64,000 nt of DNA from Kingdonia uniflora (GCA_014058105.1 JACGCM010002784.1:4278001-4342000); one strand, 5' to 3'; positions 11,845 to 23,765 are shown, numbered from the stretch's first letter. Made by a program: numbers and translations. Notes: generated by a model from the letters alone, not told the origin.

Positions 11845-13090
11845 GACACACATATCTGTTGGGTAATGACTTCTCGTGGGAATCTTGCTACTTTTTTTTA
11901 TTTTTAGTTATTTAAATATTTGGCCTGCTCAATTTTTGTGTAATACGAATTTCTTCGTATCCCTAATGGGTAGTCCCACTTGCTAGAGAATTTTTTGGGT
12001 GATGAAATCCTGCAAGTCTCTAACAGTTCTTATCTTTACTAGTATTGGAGTGAAAAATATTAAAAACGTTATCATGTCAATCCAAACACAACAATTTTTT
12101 TATTGAGAGCGACGTGTATTTGGGCAACGAATTTAGTTTCCTAGTGCCTGGTCATGAACCCCTTGTCAATGTCAAGTTTAGAAAAACCAACCTACGAGAA
12201 AGCCATGTTTCCCGATGAAGCTGTAGCCGCCCCTTCACTTAGGGAGTGCAAGAAGGATATAGTTGAAGAAGTTTTGCGTATTTTCGTATTTTCTGCAATT
12301 TGTCCATTTGTGTTTTGTTTGCAATTTTCGATCGTATGGATAACGAATACCAAAAATATACCTGAAAAGAGAATATGAAAATTAGTCGGAATGCTTTACT
12401 TTACTTTTATTATTTGAGCATCGGAATGTTTTACTTGAGTGGTAAACGATCATATATCAATTATGTAATAATGAGGCAAATAAATGATAAAAAATACAAA
12501 AAAATAAATAAAAATACAATACAACCTCAGGAAACAAAGTAAATCAAGACTCAAGATTCAAGATCACATGCAATATGATACAGTACTATTTAACTTTCAA
12601 AAAAAATACAAGATAATATTTAATACACCACATGCATTTAATGAAGTTAGGCAAAGGTGTAGTATGTTACTATTGCCCTTTATATATCAGCCTTACTACA
12701 AATGTTACAAGTTCCCCAGATGCAATAAATAAATGATACACTGTGCTACTATCAAGTCAGTCGCCAACCAGGAATGTCACAAGCTCCTCATATAGAAGAC
12801 AAGCTAGTATGTTAAAATTTATCGCTAACGAAGAAGTGAAAGTCGTAGAGGCCTTGTTGGCAGATACACCTAACACCAACCTTTCGATGGTTGCTTCCAG
12901 GGAAGAAATATGATTCTCAAATTTTATGATTCAATCATCATCGTCTCCAGACAGGATGTTTGTGTTATTCTTCTTCTTCAAAGTTGGCTTCATGTGAACC
13001 GTTAAACCTCTAGCAGGTCCTTCGCCAAATTGCTAAAGATGGTCACACATTCAGACCATATCATAATAACTCCCCAGTCGAACGAAATCC
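11845..13090. other. Broken retrotransposon sequence, no gene
   Basis: The left part continues the sequence interrupted by copia A. Near 12,800-12,960 the minus strand gives a short coiled-coil-like segment (FENHISSLEATIERL) of the kind found at the start of LTR-retrotransposon polyproteins. This fits the primer site just above it at 13,091. A 74-codon plus-strand frame at 12,154-12,378 has no recognisable domain. Confidence 0.3.
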
Positions 13091-13560
13091 GCTCTGATAC
13101 CACTTAATCCACAATCTGATAGAAGACGATAATCGACAAAAAAAAGTAGGACACAAATAAATTTGAGGAAATCCTCTAGGATGTTCCCTTTATTGCTATA
13201 AAACGATTACAATATGGAGAAACTTGATTGTTGAAGAAACTAACTACAATCCAGATAGGCAATTGATTTCCCATTTTAGGGTTATAATGACTATTTATAG
13301 AGCTGAATTAAAATCCTACTCATATTAAAATTTAGACTTCTACTATGCAAAATACATAAACTATGCCTAGTCTTGAGTTATAATCTTACTCCTATTAGAA
13401 GTTAGAATCCTACTCATATTAGAAATTAGGGGTATAAATCCCCCTAAGTCATTAGGTATCATGCCTCAAATTTTAATAATTAATAACCTAATTAACTAAT
13501 ATCATTCGAGGCGTACAGGTTGGGGAATCTAAAGAATCGCCCCCAAAAATAACCATGCTA
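13091..13560 (-). mobile_element. 5' end of a second copia element (primer site and LTR)
   Basis: GCTCTGATACCA at 13,091-13,102 is the reverse complement of the initiator tRNA-Met primer-binding site TGGTATCAGAGC. On the minus strand the LTR should therefore lie above it and gag below it. The LTR body (about 13,105-13,560) contains TATTTATAGAG near 13,290 and repeated ATCCTACTCATATTA words. No partner LTR was found, so the element is truncated. Confidence 0.5.
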
Positions 13561-15963
13561 ATAGGAAATAGTTATGTCATTCACTATAGCAATTTATCAG
13601 AGTTAAAATAGAATAAATAATAACGGAAAACAACTCAAAATCAATAAATAAGAACATAATATCAGCAGTAAGAATAAAACTCCAATCCTAGTTTTAGCTC
13701 TCTGCAACTCTATGCAGCTACTTCATCTCTAAAATGTTTTAAAAGCAAAGGTGAGCAAATTATGGCCCACTATAACCCAGCAAGACTAAATAACTAAACT
13801 AATAAAACTGACACTAGAAAGAAGAGGTAATGATGGACATGATGAGGTATGTGTATCATACGGTATTACTAAGTTAAAATGAATTAAAAATGAGAAAATG
13901 ATATGATTCTAATAATGCCCTAATGTTAAATGATTAATAACGCTAGACCAATGAACTTGATCCTATAAATATTTGGTTAATCAATTGCTAGCGTATGATT
14001 ACTTTTAATGGATATAAGGGGTTCAATTTTTGTCAAGCTCAATCAAGCTAAATATATTTTACTTGATCAAAGTATTCTGGGTGTTTCAACTTAAGGAACC
14101 TAGTTGTCCTCACTATATTTTTATTCTAAAGAATTGTAGGCTCACAGAGGATAAGATAGGTACCAAAGGCGAACTGACTCATACCATCCCATACTCTAAG
14201 ATGGGTACCATAGGTATGATAGTAACCAGCCCAAACTGACCTACTATTTTAACCCGAGCTAAGAATCCTAGTAACCTATAAGGTGTTCAAGGACAAAGCC
14301 ACAAGAATACTCCTAAGTAATGACTTCCTAAATAAAAAAATACTAGCTCTTGGTATTTTAAAATACGATAGATTTTAATGAATGACTACTTATAAAAAGT
14401 TAGAAGTAACTACTCCATTAGTGCTCAATGACAAAGCCACGAGAACAAGCATAATAGTTTTTAACCAATTTTCAAAGTCCATAGACAATCAAGTTAACCA
14501 GTGGCCAAGCCACATGTCACCTAGATGTTGTACTAAGTTAAAGAATTGTTAACCTATCAAACATAGTATTTATTGACTTCATAAAAGAAACACATCTCTA
14601 AAAGTATAAACAAGATCATGCATAACGTCTCTAATTTAGGAACATATCTCTTAACCAAAAATCAATTAAAATAGCAAAAGAATTTAGCAAAGAAGGGACA
14701 CTCGCCTTATATAACGTTCAAAGGTTATTCAATCCCCACAAAAATATAACCACGCTCTAACAATGATATGACGTCACCCACAATACTCAATCTTGTACAT
14801 AACACCAAGACCTATAATCCTAATAAAAGGAATGAAGAATAAGCTAACTATGCAAGCACCTGGAATAGCCTAACCAAGCCAACCCTAACTATTAGTATAT
14901 CAACTTAAAATACCATTCAAAAAGAATTACCACCAAAAACAACCAAGCAAGTACCTGATAAATATAATCTTAAATGAGCCAAGATCCACCGCAAGATATG
15001 ACCTCATAAACATAATAATCAGTCCTAATTAAGGAAGCATGGATTCATCAACAAACATATATATATATATATAATATGATCATGTCTACTATCAGTTTCA
15101 AAACATCAAGCCTCTGTATTACCCAAGAATGAGGAAAGGAACAAGATTTTAATTTTTTTTTTTAAGGGTGGTCATAAGCAAACAGGTGGAAACTCTTTTA
15201 ACAATCAGGTAGTGCAAGTAAGTAGTATCCCCAACTTCTTTAATAGTATAAGGATGCAGATGATGTTTTTTCTCTTATCAAAATACATAACAAGCATAAC
15301 GACTTTAAATAAGGGAGGAAAGTGGACCAATTCATGGTTCAAGCAAGAACAATGGTTTTAAACAGTAAGAGAACAAGTATATCAAAAGGTGAAAGTATGA
15401 GAAGAAAACTTACCCAATTAATCATTAATGGCAGAAGTTGAGTGAAAACTAGATGGTTGAAAATGGTGGTATACTATGGTGAAGATTTAAATTCAATCTC
15501 TAAGATCTGTTAGAAGCAAAGAGGACTTTAATGGTGGTGCAATAGAGGAAATGCCTCTTTACTCTATATCCTTGTTTTAGAGTTTGGCAATAGGAGGGAT
15601 TCTTTCTTCTCTTAGTTATACCGACTCTCTCTTTTTCTCTCTCTCTCTCTCTCTAAACTCCCACAATCTCTGCCCCAAAACCCCACTCCCTAAGGACTCT
15701 CTACAAAATAGAAATTTATAAGAGAAATTATTTTGTGCAATAGCAGCAATATAAGCTAAATAAGTCTTGTTTATCTCTTGTGGAGCGACACTATAAGCTC
15801 CCCGCCAAACAATGGTTATGACACTATAATGGAAGATAAAATAAGCCACGCTCCACCTACGGTTCTAAGATGTACAACTAAACCATGATACAAATGATCT
15901 ATGAATAATGCATGGAGAAAAGATGTGGATAAAAATAATAAAAAATAACTACGGGATATTACA
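13561..15963 (-). other. Possible long LTR or spacer, no gene
   Basis: At 15,963 the minus strand reads TGTAATATCCCG, which resembles the start of long chromovirus-type Ty3/gypsy LTRs. Going down in coordinates there are transcribed-leader-like features: a long (CT)n tract at 15,615-15,655, and a possible splice donor GGTAAG near 15,410. A poly(AT) tract lies at 15,058-15,074. I could not find the other end or a polypurine tract, so this may be a solo LTR. Frames on either strand lack domains. Confidence 0.25.
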
Positions 15964-17440
15964 TTGGGCAATTGAGAATACAGTAGCAATTGTCTCTTCC
16001 AGGGAGTTAGGTCTAATGCCATATTCATGTTTTATGTTTTATATTTTTTTCTCAATATCAATAAAAAAACATCATTTATTGATAAAAGTAAATGAATCAA
16101 TATTATTCTTCTTATAACACTAAACTTACTGTAACATATAAGAGATATGAGCTAAATCAGAAAGCCCAAGGTCACGAGAAGTCAAGCCAAACTGGGGGGG
16201 ACAGGACAGTGGAGGCCAATGGTGACGCCAAAGGATGCAAGGACAGATAAAACTAAATTTGGGCATCTTAATATTGAAGAAACATTGAATAATTACTTAG
16301 ATAAAATCATCACAAACTATACTAATACAAAATCAAGTCCATTATGTTACATCATTTTCTTTATTTTAAGCTACAAAACTAGTATTTATGCTTTCAAATT
16401 AAAGATAATAAACCCCAAAAATGTATATACTTCCCTAGTTAAACTTTGGTGGTGCTTGTTTCACTTCTGATTTTTTTTTCTTCTGTTGCTGATAGCCAAA
16501 TTCAGCACTTGGGTTTGGTGTTCTTTTTGTTGCTGAAAAGAAAATTAGACTCATTTTTTCAACACTTGAGAGAAGCATTTTTTTCCAACACTACATCAAG
16601 CCTCTTGATACCGAGATTGCCCTTCTCCTCTCCAGACCTAAAGAAACTAGAAACTCTCCAAGAGAAGAAATGGTACTCCTCTCCCCTCTTGCTCCCTCTC
16701 TCTCTCTCCCTCTAACCCACAACTTCTTTCTCTAATCCAATCTCTGCCATTAAATAAAAGTTGATTCGAAGAAAATTAAGCCAACAGACGTAATTCACAA
16801 CTCCAACTTCGAGAGCCTTGATTTGATACTTTAGACTCGCAAATTGGGTAATATGAGTTGATATTTCAGATTATTTGAATTAAAATAATATAAGTTAAAT
16901 TTTTTGATTATTTGATTAAGGTTTTGGAATTGAAATTCTAGGGTTTTTCTAATTGTTGGGAATTTGTAGCTTTTATGAAATTTTTGATTATTTGATTAAG
17001 GTTTCAAAATTGGAATTCTAGGGTTTTTCTTATTGTTGGGTATTTGTGGTTTGCACTCTGTTAATAGATATGGGTTAAAGTTGGTTTTCTAATTGGGCTT
17101 AAGTTATACTTAATTTCTCTTAAAATATTAATTGCCTTGACTTATACTTAACTTCTCTTGAGGGATTTGCTTTCATTTAGTTAGTTGGCCTAAGTTAGTT
17201 TTCTCCCATTATTAGAAAAGCAAAGTATAAATATTGGGAACTGAAGTAGTCTTGACTCATAATCCCAAAAATAATATGCAAGAAAAAAAACCCTAGGGTC
17301 TGGAGAACATAGAAATTATATATATTCTATCATTGAGATTTGAAAGATTGCTTAAAGTACTTTTTTTCTTGAATGAAGATTTTTTTTACCATAAATAGGG
17401 TTTGATAAACACATTGTCTTTGATATAGGATATCAAAATT
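15964..17440. other. Spacer with CT tract and duplicated block
   Basis: I recognise no gene. Features seen are a CT-rich tract at 16,677-16,712 and an 80-bp-period duplication at 16,901-17,049. The plus-strand frames at 16,219-16,470 and 16,446-16,715 have no recognisable motifs. The stretch leads into the RNase H-domain and transposase relics and may be the 5' part of that element. Confidence 0.3.
16901..17049 (+). repeat. Tandem duplication, period 80 bp
   Basis: Positions 16,901-16,969 and 16,981-17,049 are near-identical, starting with TTTTTGATTATTTGATTAAG in both. They differ at only a handful of bases, so the duplication is fairly recent. Confidence 0.8.
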
Positions 17441-17756
17441 GGCTAAAGGTCCACAAGGGAAAGTGTTTGTTGGGCGACATCCTAGTATTTACCAAACATA
17501 GGCAGAGTGTGGACCAAAGGTTTTGAGATATCCATGTGCTTTATATCAGTGTATGGATACAAAGGAGGAAGCAGAGGATGCTCTTGTTGAGTTTCTTGCC
17601 CTCAAGTCGTGTGCTGAACCTAAACCAAAAGTAGTTCTCACTTCTTTAGTTGTGAAGGAGGAAGCAAAACATGCTTTTGCTAAACATGAGCTTCGATTCT
17701 CACATCTTTATCTTTTGGTTATATTGACAGTATTTGTAGTATTTATGTTACAATGA
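17441..17756 (+). pseudogene. RNase H hybrid-binding domain relic
   Basis: The plus frame reads KVFVGRHPSIYQT, a stop, then AECGPKVLRYP and a TKEEAEDALVEF helix. This is the pattern of the N-terminal RNA/DNA hybrid-binding domain of eukaryotic RNase H1 (VFVGRxPGIYxTWxEC). The invariant Trp is replaced by a TAG stop at 17,499-17,501. The reading starts after a plausible acceptor (TATAG, near 17,429) and ends about 130 bp before the HARBI1-like transposase on the same strand. In plants this domain also occurs in mobile-element proteins. Here it is either a fused or neighbouring transposon module, or an unrelated gene fragment. The domain match is clear; the link to the transposase is inference. 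Confidence 0.6.
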
Positions 17757-17889
17757 TTATGTTTGAGACTATTATGCATGGATATTAAAAGTGTAATATG
17801 TAGTGAACTATGTAATGTATCTTTGGATTGTGTTTGGCATTCGTAATTTGTGAGTAGTATATAATTGTTGTATAAATTATTTTATTGCA

Positions 17890-19147
17890 GTGAATATGGA
17901 TCCTAGACAGTGGACCACTATTCAGTTAACATCCTCAGTATTGGTACTTAGGATGTTATCTAAAAAACAAAGAGAGAAGTTGTGTGTTTCTATCTTAACG
18001 GGTAGAGAATGCAACAATCAAATTCTTAGTGGCCCTAACCAGATTGCTTATGATTCATTAAAGATGAACAAAGATGCATTTGTTTCTTTATGTGGACATT
18101 TCAAAGTAAGGGGATGGGCCATAGATAGCCAATACATAGATGTGAAGCAGAAGATGGCTATTTTTTTTAGAAACTATAGCTCATTTAGTGAGAAACTGTA
18201 TAATAAAGCATAAATATCAACATTCTAGAGCAACTATTAGTAAGAGTTTTCACCAAGTGTTGAGAGGAATGTTTTACTTTAGCAAGAAGATGATAATGCC
18301 TCCTATTTTTAAGAACTAGGAGAAATTCATATTTATAAACGGTTAAGAGAATGACCATTTAAAGGGGTTATTGGAGCTATATATGGCACCTTGATTAGTG
18401 CATAAGTTCCTAAATCGGACCAAATTCCATTCAGGGCAAGAGGGAAGGGTGATTGCTTTTAGAATGTGATGACAGTATGTAATTTTGATATGAATTTCAT
18501 CTATGTCTAAGTCGGTTGAGAATGACTCGTGACTCGAATGTCCTAACTCAAACAGTTAGCGACACAGTTAACAAGTTCCCCATACCTCCTACTAAAGGTA
18601 ATCATCTAAATTGAAGTTACGATAATAAAGTATCTATTAATTTATTGTTTTATTCTAAGTACAGTTTGTTAATTGTTTTATAGATATGTACTACTTGTGT
18701 GATGCAGCTTACGTGCACACCAAGTACTTTATGTTTCCTTTTCGGGGAGTGCGGTATTGGCTTCAAGATTTTTAGAGAGGAGGGAAACCTAAAACTAAAG
18801 AAGAACATTTCAATCGTACACATACGAAGTTAAGAAATGTCATCGAGAGGACATTTGGTGTTCTTAAAGCAAGATTCCCTATATTGAAGGCAATGCCCAA
18901 GTACAAGTTCTCAACTCAAAGAAACATATTCATTGCATGTATGGCTATACATAATTACCTTTACCAGATTTCTTTGAATGATGAGTTATTTATAGTATTT
19001 GAGAATGAAGACTTGAATCTTGGAAATGTACAACCTCAAGTAAATAATGGTGACTGCTTCATGGAGTTATTTAGAGAAAATGAGCAGCGCTTTATGAGAA
19101 CTAAAAGGATTCGCATTACAAAGGAGTTAATTACTTATTATGCGTAA
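17890..19147 (+). pseudogene. PIF/Harbinger (HARBI1-type) transposase relic
   Basis: A plant Harbinger transposase (DDE_Tnp_4 type) can be followed through several frames. There is an N-terminal helical segment (17,890-18,213, QREKLCVSILTG and later KMAIFF). Then come GVIGAIYGTLIS and FRARGKGDCF near 18,365-18,455, where the catalytic Asp of the usual AIDGT is Tyr, and NFDMNFIYV. YYLCDAAYVHT follows near 18,685. The last part, RNVIERTFGVLKARFPILK, includes the catalytic Glu and runs into an open C-terminus at 18,884-19,147. It is dead: at least four frame changes or stops and a lost catalytic Asp. It belongs to a different lineage from the transposase at 28.9-30.3 kb. Confidence 0.8.
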
Positions 19148-19384
19148 TCAGCTGATCCAACTCATATTGTTTAGTACTTTATATGGTCACTACCTCTTTT
19201 TGTTGCTTGGTTTTTTTGGGTATTTGTATATGGCTACTACCTCTTTTTATTACTTGACTTTTTTGTCTTTAATATTTCATTAAGAGGTTGTGATCTGAAT
19301 TGTCAACTATGATTTGAATGATCTGTACTGAACAATTTTTTTTATGAGAATGTCAATATGAGTATCTGTTATATGGTTACTACA

Positions 19385-19640
19385 TTTTGTATGTCCATTT
19401 TGTATGTCTATGAAATACATATCCTTTTGTATATCCATTTTGTCCTTTTGTATGTCTATTTTGTATGTCTATGAAATATATGTCCATTTATCCTTTTCAA
19501 TGTCCATTTTGTATGTCTATGAAATACATATCCATTTTTTTCTTTTGTATGTCCATTTTGTATGTCTATAAAATACATGTCCATTTTGTATGTCCTTTTG
19601 TATGTTTATTTTGTCCATTTTGGTACAAGATAAGCATACT
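19385..19640 (+). repeat. AT-rich degenerate tandem array
   Basis: Repeats of TTTTGTATGTC, TATGAAATACAT and CCATTTTGTATGTC in irregular order, about eight imperfect units over 255 bp. One plus frame is open through it by chance because the unit lacks stops. It starts about 240 bp after the transposase relic and may lie near that element's end. Confidence 0.75.
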
Positions 19641-19814
19641 AGAGTGAATAACTTAATGAAAGTCTAAATATAGTAGCACACCAATGTATTAGGTGTGTGG
19701 CATAATGACCGAGCACACAATTCCTGATAATACCCCAGTATAGAGGAATATCTTAAGACCCCTTGTGTTATGTCAGATGCCCTGTGTGATATCCTACAGT
19801 TTGACATAGATTCT

Positions 19815-20440
19815 CTACCTATCATATATTTAGGTCTGCCTCTTTTGGCCACTAAGTTGATAGAGAAAGGTTGTGATTCTCTTGTTATAAAGATTACAAA
19901 GTTGATTGAAAATTGGAAGAATAGGTATCTATCTCATGGGGATTAAAAAGAGATACCTGAAGAATGATTCTTTCTGAACAGTGGAAGTCCCAAAAGATTA
20001 ATTATGGGGGTGGAGATCTGTCTTAAAGAAAATAGATTTTGCCCTTCATCATTACATTCACATTGTAGGGGATGGAGTAGCCACTCTATTTTGGAAGGAT
20101 CCTTGGTCACATGGAGAGATCTTGGAGAAGAAATGTGGGGTTACAAACATGATACTATCAGGTAATCCTAGAACAACTACTGTTAGTAAGGTCATTTTGA
20201 TGGTGAATAACAGATTCCTTCATCAAGAGCAAGGTCCAATGTTATGGAAGATATCTGGCAGGCTTAATGCATGGTGAAGATAGGCAAACTTGATGCTACT
20301 TATTGTTCCTTGTGTAGGGCTGTATAAGAAAATAGAGATCGTCAATATTTTTATTGTCCATTTTCTTATTATATATGTTCACAATCTCTTCTCAATTTAG
20401 GGTACACTAAAACTCCAAAAATTGTGTGTTCTTCTGATAA
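19815..20440 (+). pseudogene. LINE (L1-type) reverse transcriptase tail, plus strand
   Basis: Frames give LPIIYLGLPLLATKL and WKNRYLS, the hallmark end of plant L1-type reverse transcriptases. Next comes HIVGDGVATLFWKDPW and then a zf-RVT-like segment with DATYCSLC, FYCPFS and LLNLGY (20,290-20,435). Several stops and frameshifts break it. No poly(A) tail or upstream endonuclease was found, so it is a fragment. Confidence 0.7.
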
Positions 20441-20559
20441 TGTCACGAGTAGCTTTAATTGTGAACTTGCCTTGCACAAGTGGAGTAAAGAAATAATGGT
20501 TTTTACCTGTATTTTAACAAAAATGTTAGAAAAATCAACTCCCATTTACTGAAGGAGCC

Positions 20560-20950
20560 TACCTGTAACAGTATCAAGATTTCATTGTCCATTTGTAAGC
20601 AGATCATTCACATATCTTTTATGCATGCCTGGAAAATCTTCTCTCATAACATACACTGCTAGAGTGGAGTTAGCAGTCCAACTATCCTGCTAAATGCTCA
20701 CCCTAGTACCATCACTTATGGACCTAGTAGAATATTTCATGCCACCAGAATGAGAGAAGTACTTAGCTCTCATATAACTGCCCCAGGCATCTTCTTTTTG
20801 CATTATTGGCCAAGCTAGCTATATCAACATGGCAAGGTTCATTTCCTTATGCCTTCTCAGACCTAAACCACCATCCTTCACAGACTTACAATGTTTTCCT
20901 CAAGATACAGTGGTACCCTTTCTCTTAAAGTGATTGACATAATCTTAAAA
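20560..20950 (-). pseudogene. LINE fragment, minus strand
   Basis: Reading the minus strand from about 20,900 gives CKSVKDGGLGLRRHKEMNLA, then MLI-LAWPIMQKE and MRAKYFS. This is the region between the reverse transcriptase and zf-RVT of plant L1-type LINEs. It lies tail-to-tail with the plus-strand LINE fragment about 120 bp away. Frames are broken. Confidence 0.6.
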
Positions 20951-21430
20951 CTGCAGACAATGAGCATTATGATCTAGAATCTTAAAAGTGAACATGTTAT
21001 TTGTAAGTCAATAACTATGGGGTTGTAGTTGCCATTCAAAATATCAGCTGATACCTTTATACATGGGACTGATATATAATTTTTGTTGGGACTGATAAGA
21101 TGTATCTGTTGAATTAGTTTTGAAAAACAATAATAATATGGAACTCACTATGATACTTTGTATCACGTAGAATATATATTATGGTATTATATACATAATT
21201 AGTTTATATTGGCTATCAACATATCAGCTCAATATATCATATACATTGTGATATACTGTATGTGAAATATATTACGGACATTTTTTATGTTTATTCCAAT
21301 TTATGAAGGATCTGGGAGTTTGGGCAGACAAATTTATCCTTCGAATTCAATATTTAATCCTTGCACATACATGTATTACTGAGTGAGGCCATTTGAAGAT
21401 AACCATGTTGTCAATAGAAATATTGCTAAG
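20951..21430. other. AT-rich spacer
   Basis: Very AT-rich with many TATAT words. I see no coding signal, repeat array or RNA gene. Confidence 0.4.
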
Positions 21431-21621
21431 AACTGAGTTATCTCAAAGAGGTTCTCCACTCTATATATATAGAGAGAGAGAGAGTGAAGAACTTCTATAT
21501 ATATATATATAGAGAGAGTGGAGAACTGAGTTATTTCAAAACAAGCATGGTAAAGAGTTCATAAAGATCATAGTTATGAAATATGAATAAAATATTTATT
21601 GTATGAACTCTTTACCATGCT
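21431..21621. repeat. Two adjacent hairpin-forming inverted repeats
   Basis: The first hairpin is GTTCTCCACTCTATATATA at 21,451, pairing with its inverse ending at 21,525 and enclosing an AT and GA microsatellite. It is flanked by a 17-bp direct repeat (AACTGAGTTATCTCAAA at 21,431 and a one-mismatch copy at 21,524). The second has exact 19-bp arms, AGCATGGTAAAGAGTTCAT (21,544-21,562) and its inverse at 21,603-21,621, with a 40-bp loop. Together they look like nested MITE-type insertions. Confidence 0.75.
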
Positions 21622-21939
21622 CGTTGTGATGAATTTGTGAACATTTTGGGCAATGCTTCAAAACTTTGTAAGCCTCCCTATATATAAATATTTTTTTTTA
21701 TATTTTTTTTAATGTCCCGTATGCCATACGTTCCTAGAAATCAAGTTTTAAATTTTAATGAGTACAATTTACCTAATAAATTTAATACAATAAGAAAAAA
21801 AATTACTTGCGAATTCGCCCGTTCTAATGCCAGTAAAATGTCAACTTTCGAGGTCTTGAATGATGCCTCTAATCCTTATTGAGTAGCCCCTTATACGCAC
21901 AATTGACACCGTTGTATGATCGCCACATCTATTGGTCAT
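21622..21939. other. Spacer, no feature seen
   Basis: AT-rich with T runs near 21,690-21,710. No coding signal was found. Confidence 0.4.
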
Positions 21940-22573
21940 TATAGAACAAGTTGAATTGGTCACGCACCTTGAACTAAAATATAGTAGCTTTTTAGTTGTT
22001 CGTGGTAGCGAGGTTTTGAGACACTTAGGACCAAGCGCATGCGAAATTCACGAAGTCATCGGACGACCAAATTTTGGAGTTCTTATATCTTTCTTTGTCG
22101 TCGTCAACTTCATCCTCAACCTCAGCTACATCCTCAACTACAATAGGTGCCAGTGTCGTCATTCTTTTAGGTTTCGCCTTTTCGCACGTATTACTTCTCA
22201 TGAGAACTTGAGAGATCACCGGAGATACAACTAGTGGTGTATTGAGGTTTAAATCATTTAAACCCCATGTACCTCTCATCGGCGTAGTACTCAAACTTCC
22301 ATCGATGAGAGATAAAAAATATGGATTCCCCGGTTGAGAGTACGAGCCCGTATGAGGATCAAATTGAGGGTAATATCCTTAGGTTTGAGATTGAAATTGA
22401 TTATCGTATGACGGGAATAGTTGTCGAACATGGTGATCACAATATTGGGAATGGTTAAGCATTTGTGACGAATCAACTGCGTCGAATTGCATCAGAAATA
22501 CGTTCTCTTATTGGTTTGTATTGGAGGATTGAGAGTAGTTTTGAGAATTAGTTTAGGAACTTGAGGATGACAT
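21940..22573 (-). pseudogene. Harbinger ORF1 (Myb/SANT-like) relic
   Basis: The minus strand starts at ATG 22,573 (MSSSSS then a stop). It continues in mixed frames through a Ser/Gln/Tyr-rich N-terminus (MLNHSQYCDHH, FDPHTGSYSQPGNPY). An acidic linker with a KPKRM basic patch follows, leading to the start of a SANT/trihelix-like helix (KIWSSDDFVNFACAW, near 22,030). ORF1 proteins of plant PIF/Harbinger elements have this layout and bind DNA together with the transposase. The domain is cut off soon after its first helix. It is oriented away from the 41-bp array that lies upstream of it. Confidence 0.6.
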
Positions 22574-22665
22574 GGTGGTTTTATATGTAAGCTAAGGAAG
22601 GAGGAGAGTGTAGAAGATTAAGAGCATAAAGTATAGAAGATAAATGACTTTTATAGATAAAAAAA

Positions 22666-23113
22666 CTAGCCGTTGAGCTACTTGGTCAACAAGTTTTCAC
22701 ATAAATATAGCTATTGAGCTACTTGGTCAACAAGTTTCCACATGAATATTTCCATTGAGCTACTTGGTCAACAAGTTTCTACATGAATATAGCCGTTGAG
22801 TTGCTTGGTCAACAAGTTTCCACATGAATATATCTGTTGAGTTACTTGGTCAACAAGTTTCCACATTAATATAACCATTGAGCTACTTGGTCAACAAGTT
22901 TCTACATGAATATATCAGTTGAGCTCCTTGGTCCCACATGAATATAGCCGTTGAGCAACTTGGTCAATAAGTTTCCACATGAATATATTTGGTGAGCTAC
23001 TTGGTCAATAAGTTTCCACGTGAATATAGTCGTTAATTTACTTGGTCAACAAGTTTGCCCCAACAAAATATAGCCGTTGAGCTACTTGCTCAACGAGTTT
23101 GCCCAACAAAATA
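22666..23113. repeat. 41-bp minisatellite, about 11 copies
   Basis: The unit is about 41 bp with core GAGCTACTTGGTCAACAAG followed by TTTCCACATGAATATAGCCG. The first two core starts are at 22,675 and 22,716. Most copies differ at one to four positions, one copy near 22,920-22,945 has lost about 14 bp, and the last two have altered ends (CCCAACAAAATAT). The array starts about 90 bp upstream of the ORF1 relic's ATG. Confidence 0.9.
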
Positions 23114-23346
23114 TTATGTTGTTGATAAATTGATAAACCAAGTATAGAGAGGAGGTCATAAAATAACTAAGTATCACAACAGTAGTCATAAAACAACACA
23201 GTATGATTGAGGAAATGCCACTACGAAACATCACCAAAAAAAAACTAAGTATGGAGAAGGGAAGAAATACATTCCATACTTGGTGTTTTCAAGTGTTTAA
23301 AGAAATTTCCCATATAGAGGAGCTCATAAAAAAACTAATAGAGCTA

Positions 23347-23765
23347 GTCTTTTAATAGAGGGAAGGTGTTTGAGCAAATACTTAAATGAAAGAGGAAAAA
23401 AAACTAAGTATGAACCAATGCACACACAATAGAGGGCAAGTGAAGGTGTTTGAGGAAATGCCTAAAAGAAACTTACCAAAAAAAAAACTAAGTATGGAGA
23501 GGGAGGAATTTTTTCATAAAGTTGCAGAGAGACCAGATTAAGCCACGTGTCTCCCAAGGTTGCCACGCAATTTGGAACTGCACGGCAAGAGCCTGTAACT
23601 TTGTATATTGCTTCCCTTCTCCATACTTCATTTTTTTGGTGATTTTTCTTTGAGGCATTTCCTCAAACACCTGATGTGCAATTGGATTGTGTGTGCATCT
23701 CTTCATACTTAGTTATTTTTTTCTCCTCATAAGAAAACTATTTCATCAAACACCTTCCCTCTATT
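23347..23765. repeat. Long imperfect foldback element
   Basis: The left arm (about 23,347-23,507) and the inverted right arm (about 23,611-23,765) pair along roughly 155 bp. Shared blocks are AATAGAGGGAAGGTGTTTGA, ACTAAGTATG, ACACACAAT, GAGGAAATGCC and AAGTATGGAGA. A further direct copy of part of the arm lies at 23,205-23,270. The loop (about 23,510-23,610) contains a degenerate copy of the palindromic motif seen at the Harbinger-type end near 26.1-26.6 kb, which suggests the foldback is a derivative of that family. If transcribed it would form a long hairpin. Confidence 0.75.

Noticed and set aside
19465..19647. Plus-strand frame with repeated CPF and MSMKY words
   Set aside because: It is the translation of the AT-rich tandem array and has no gene-like features.
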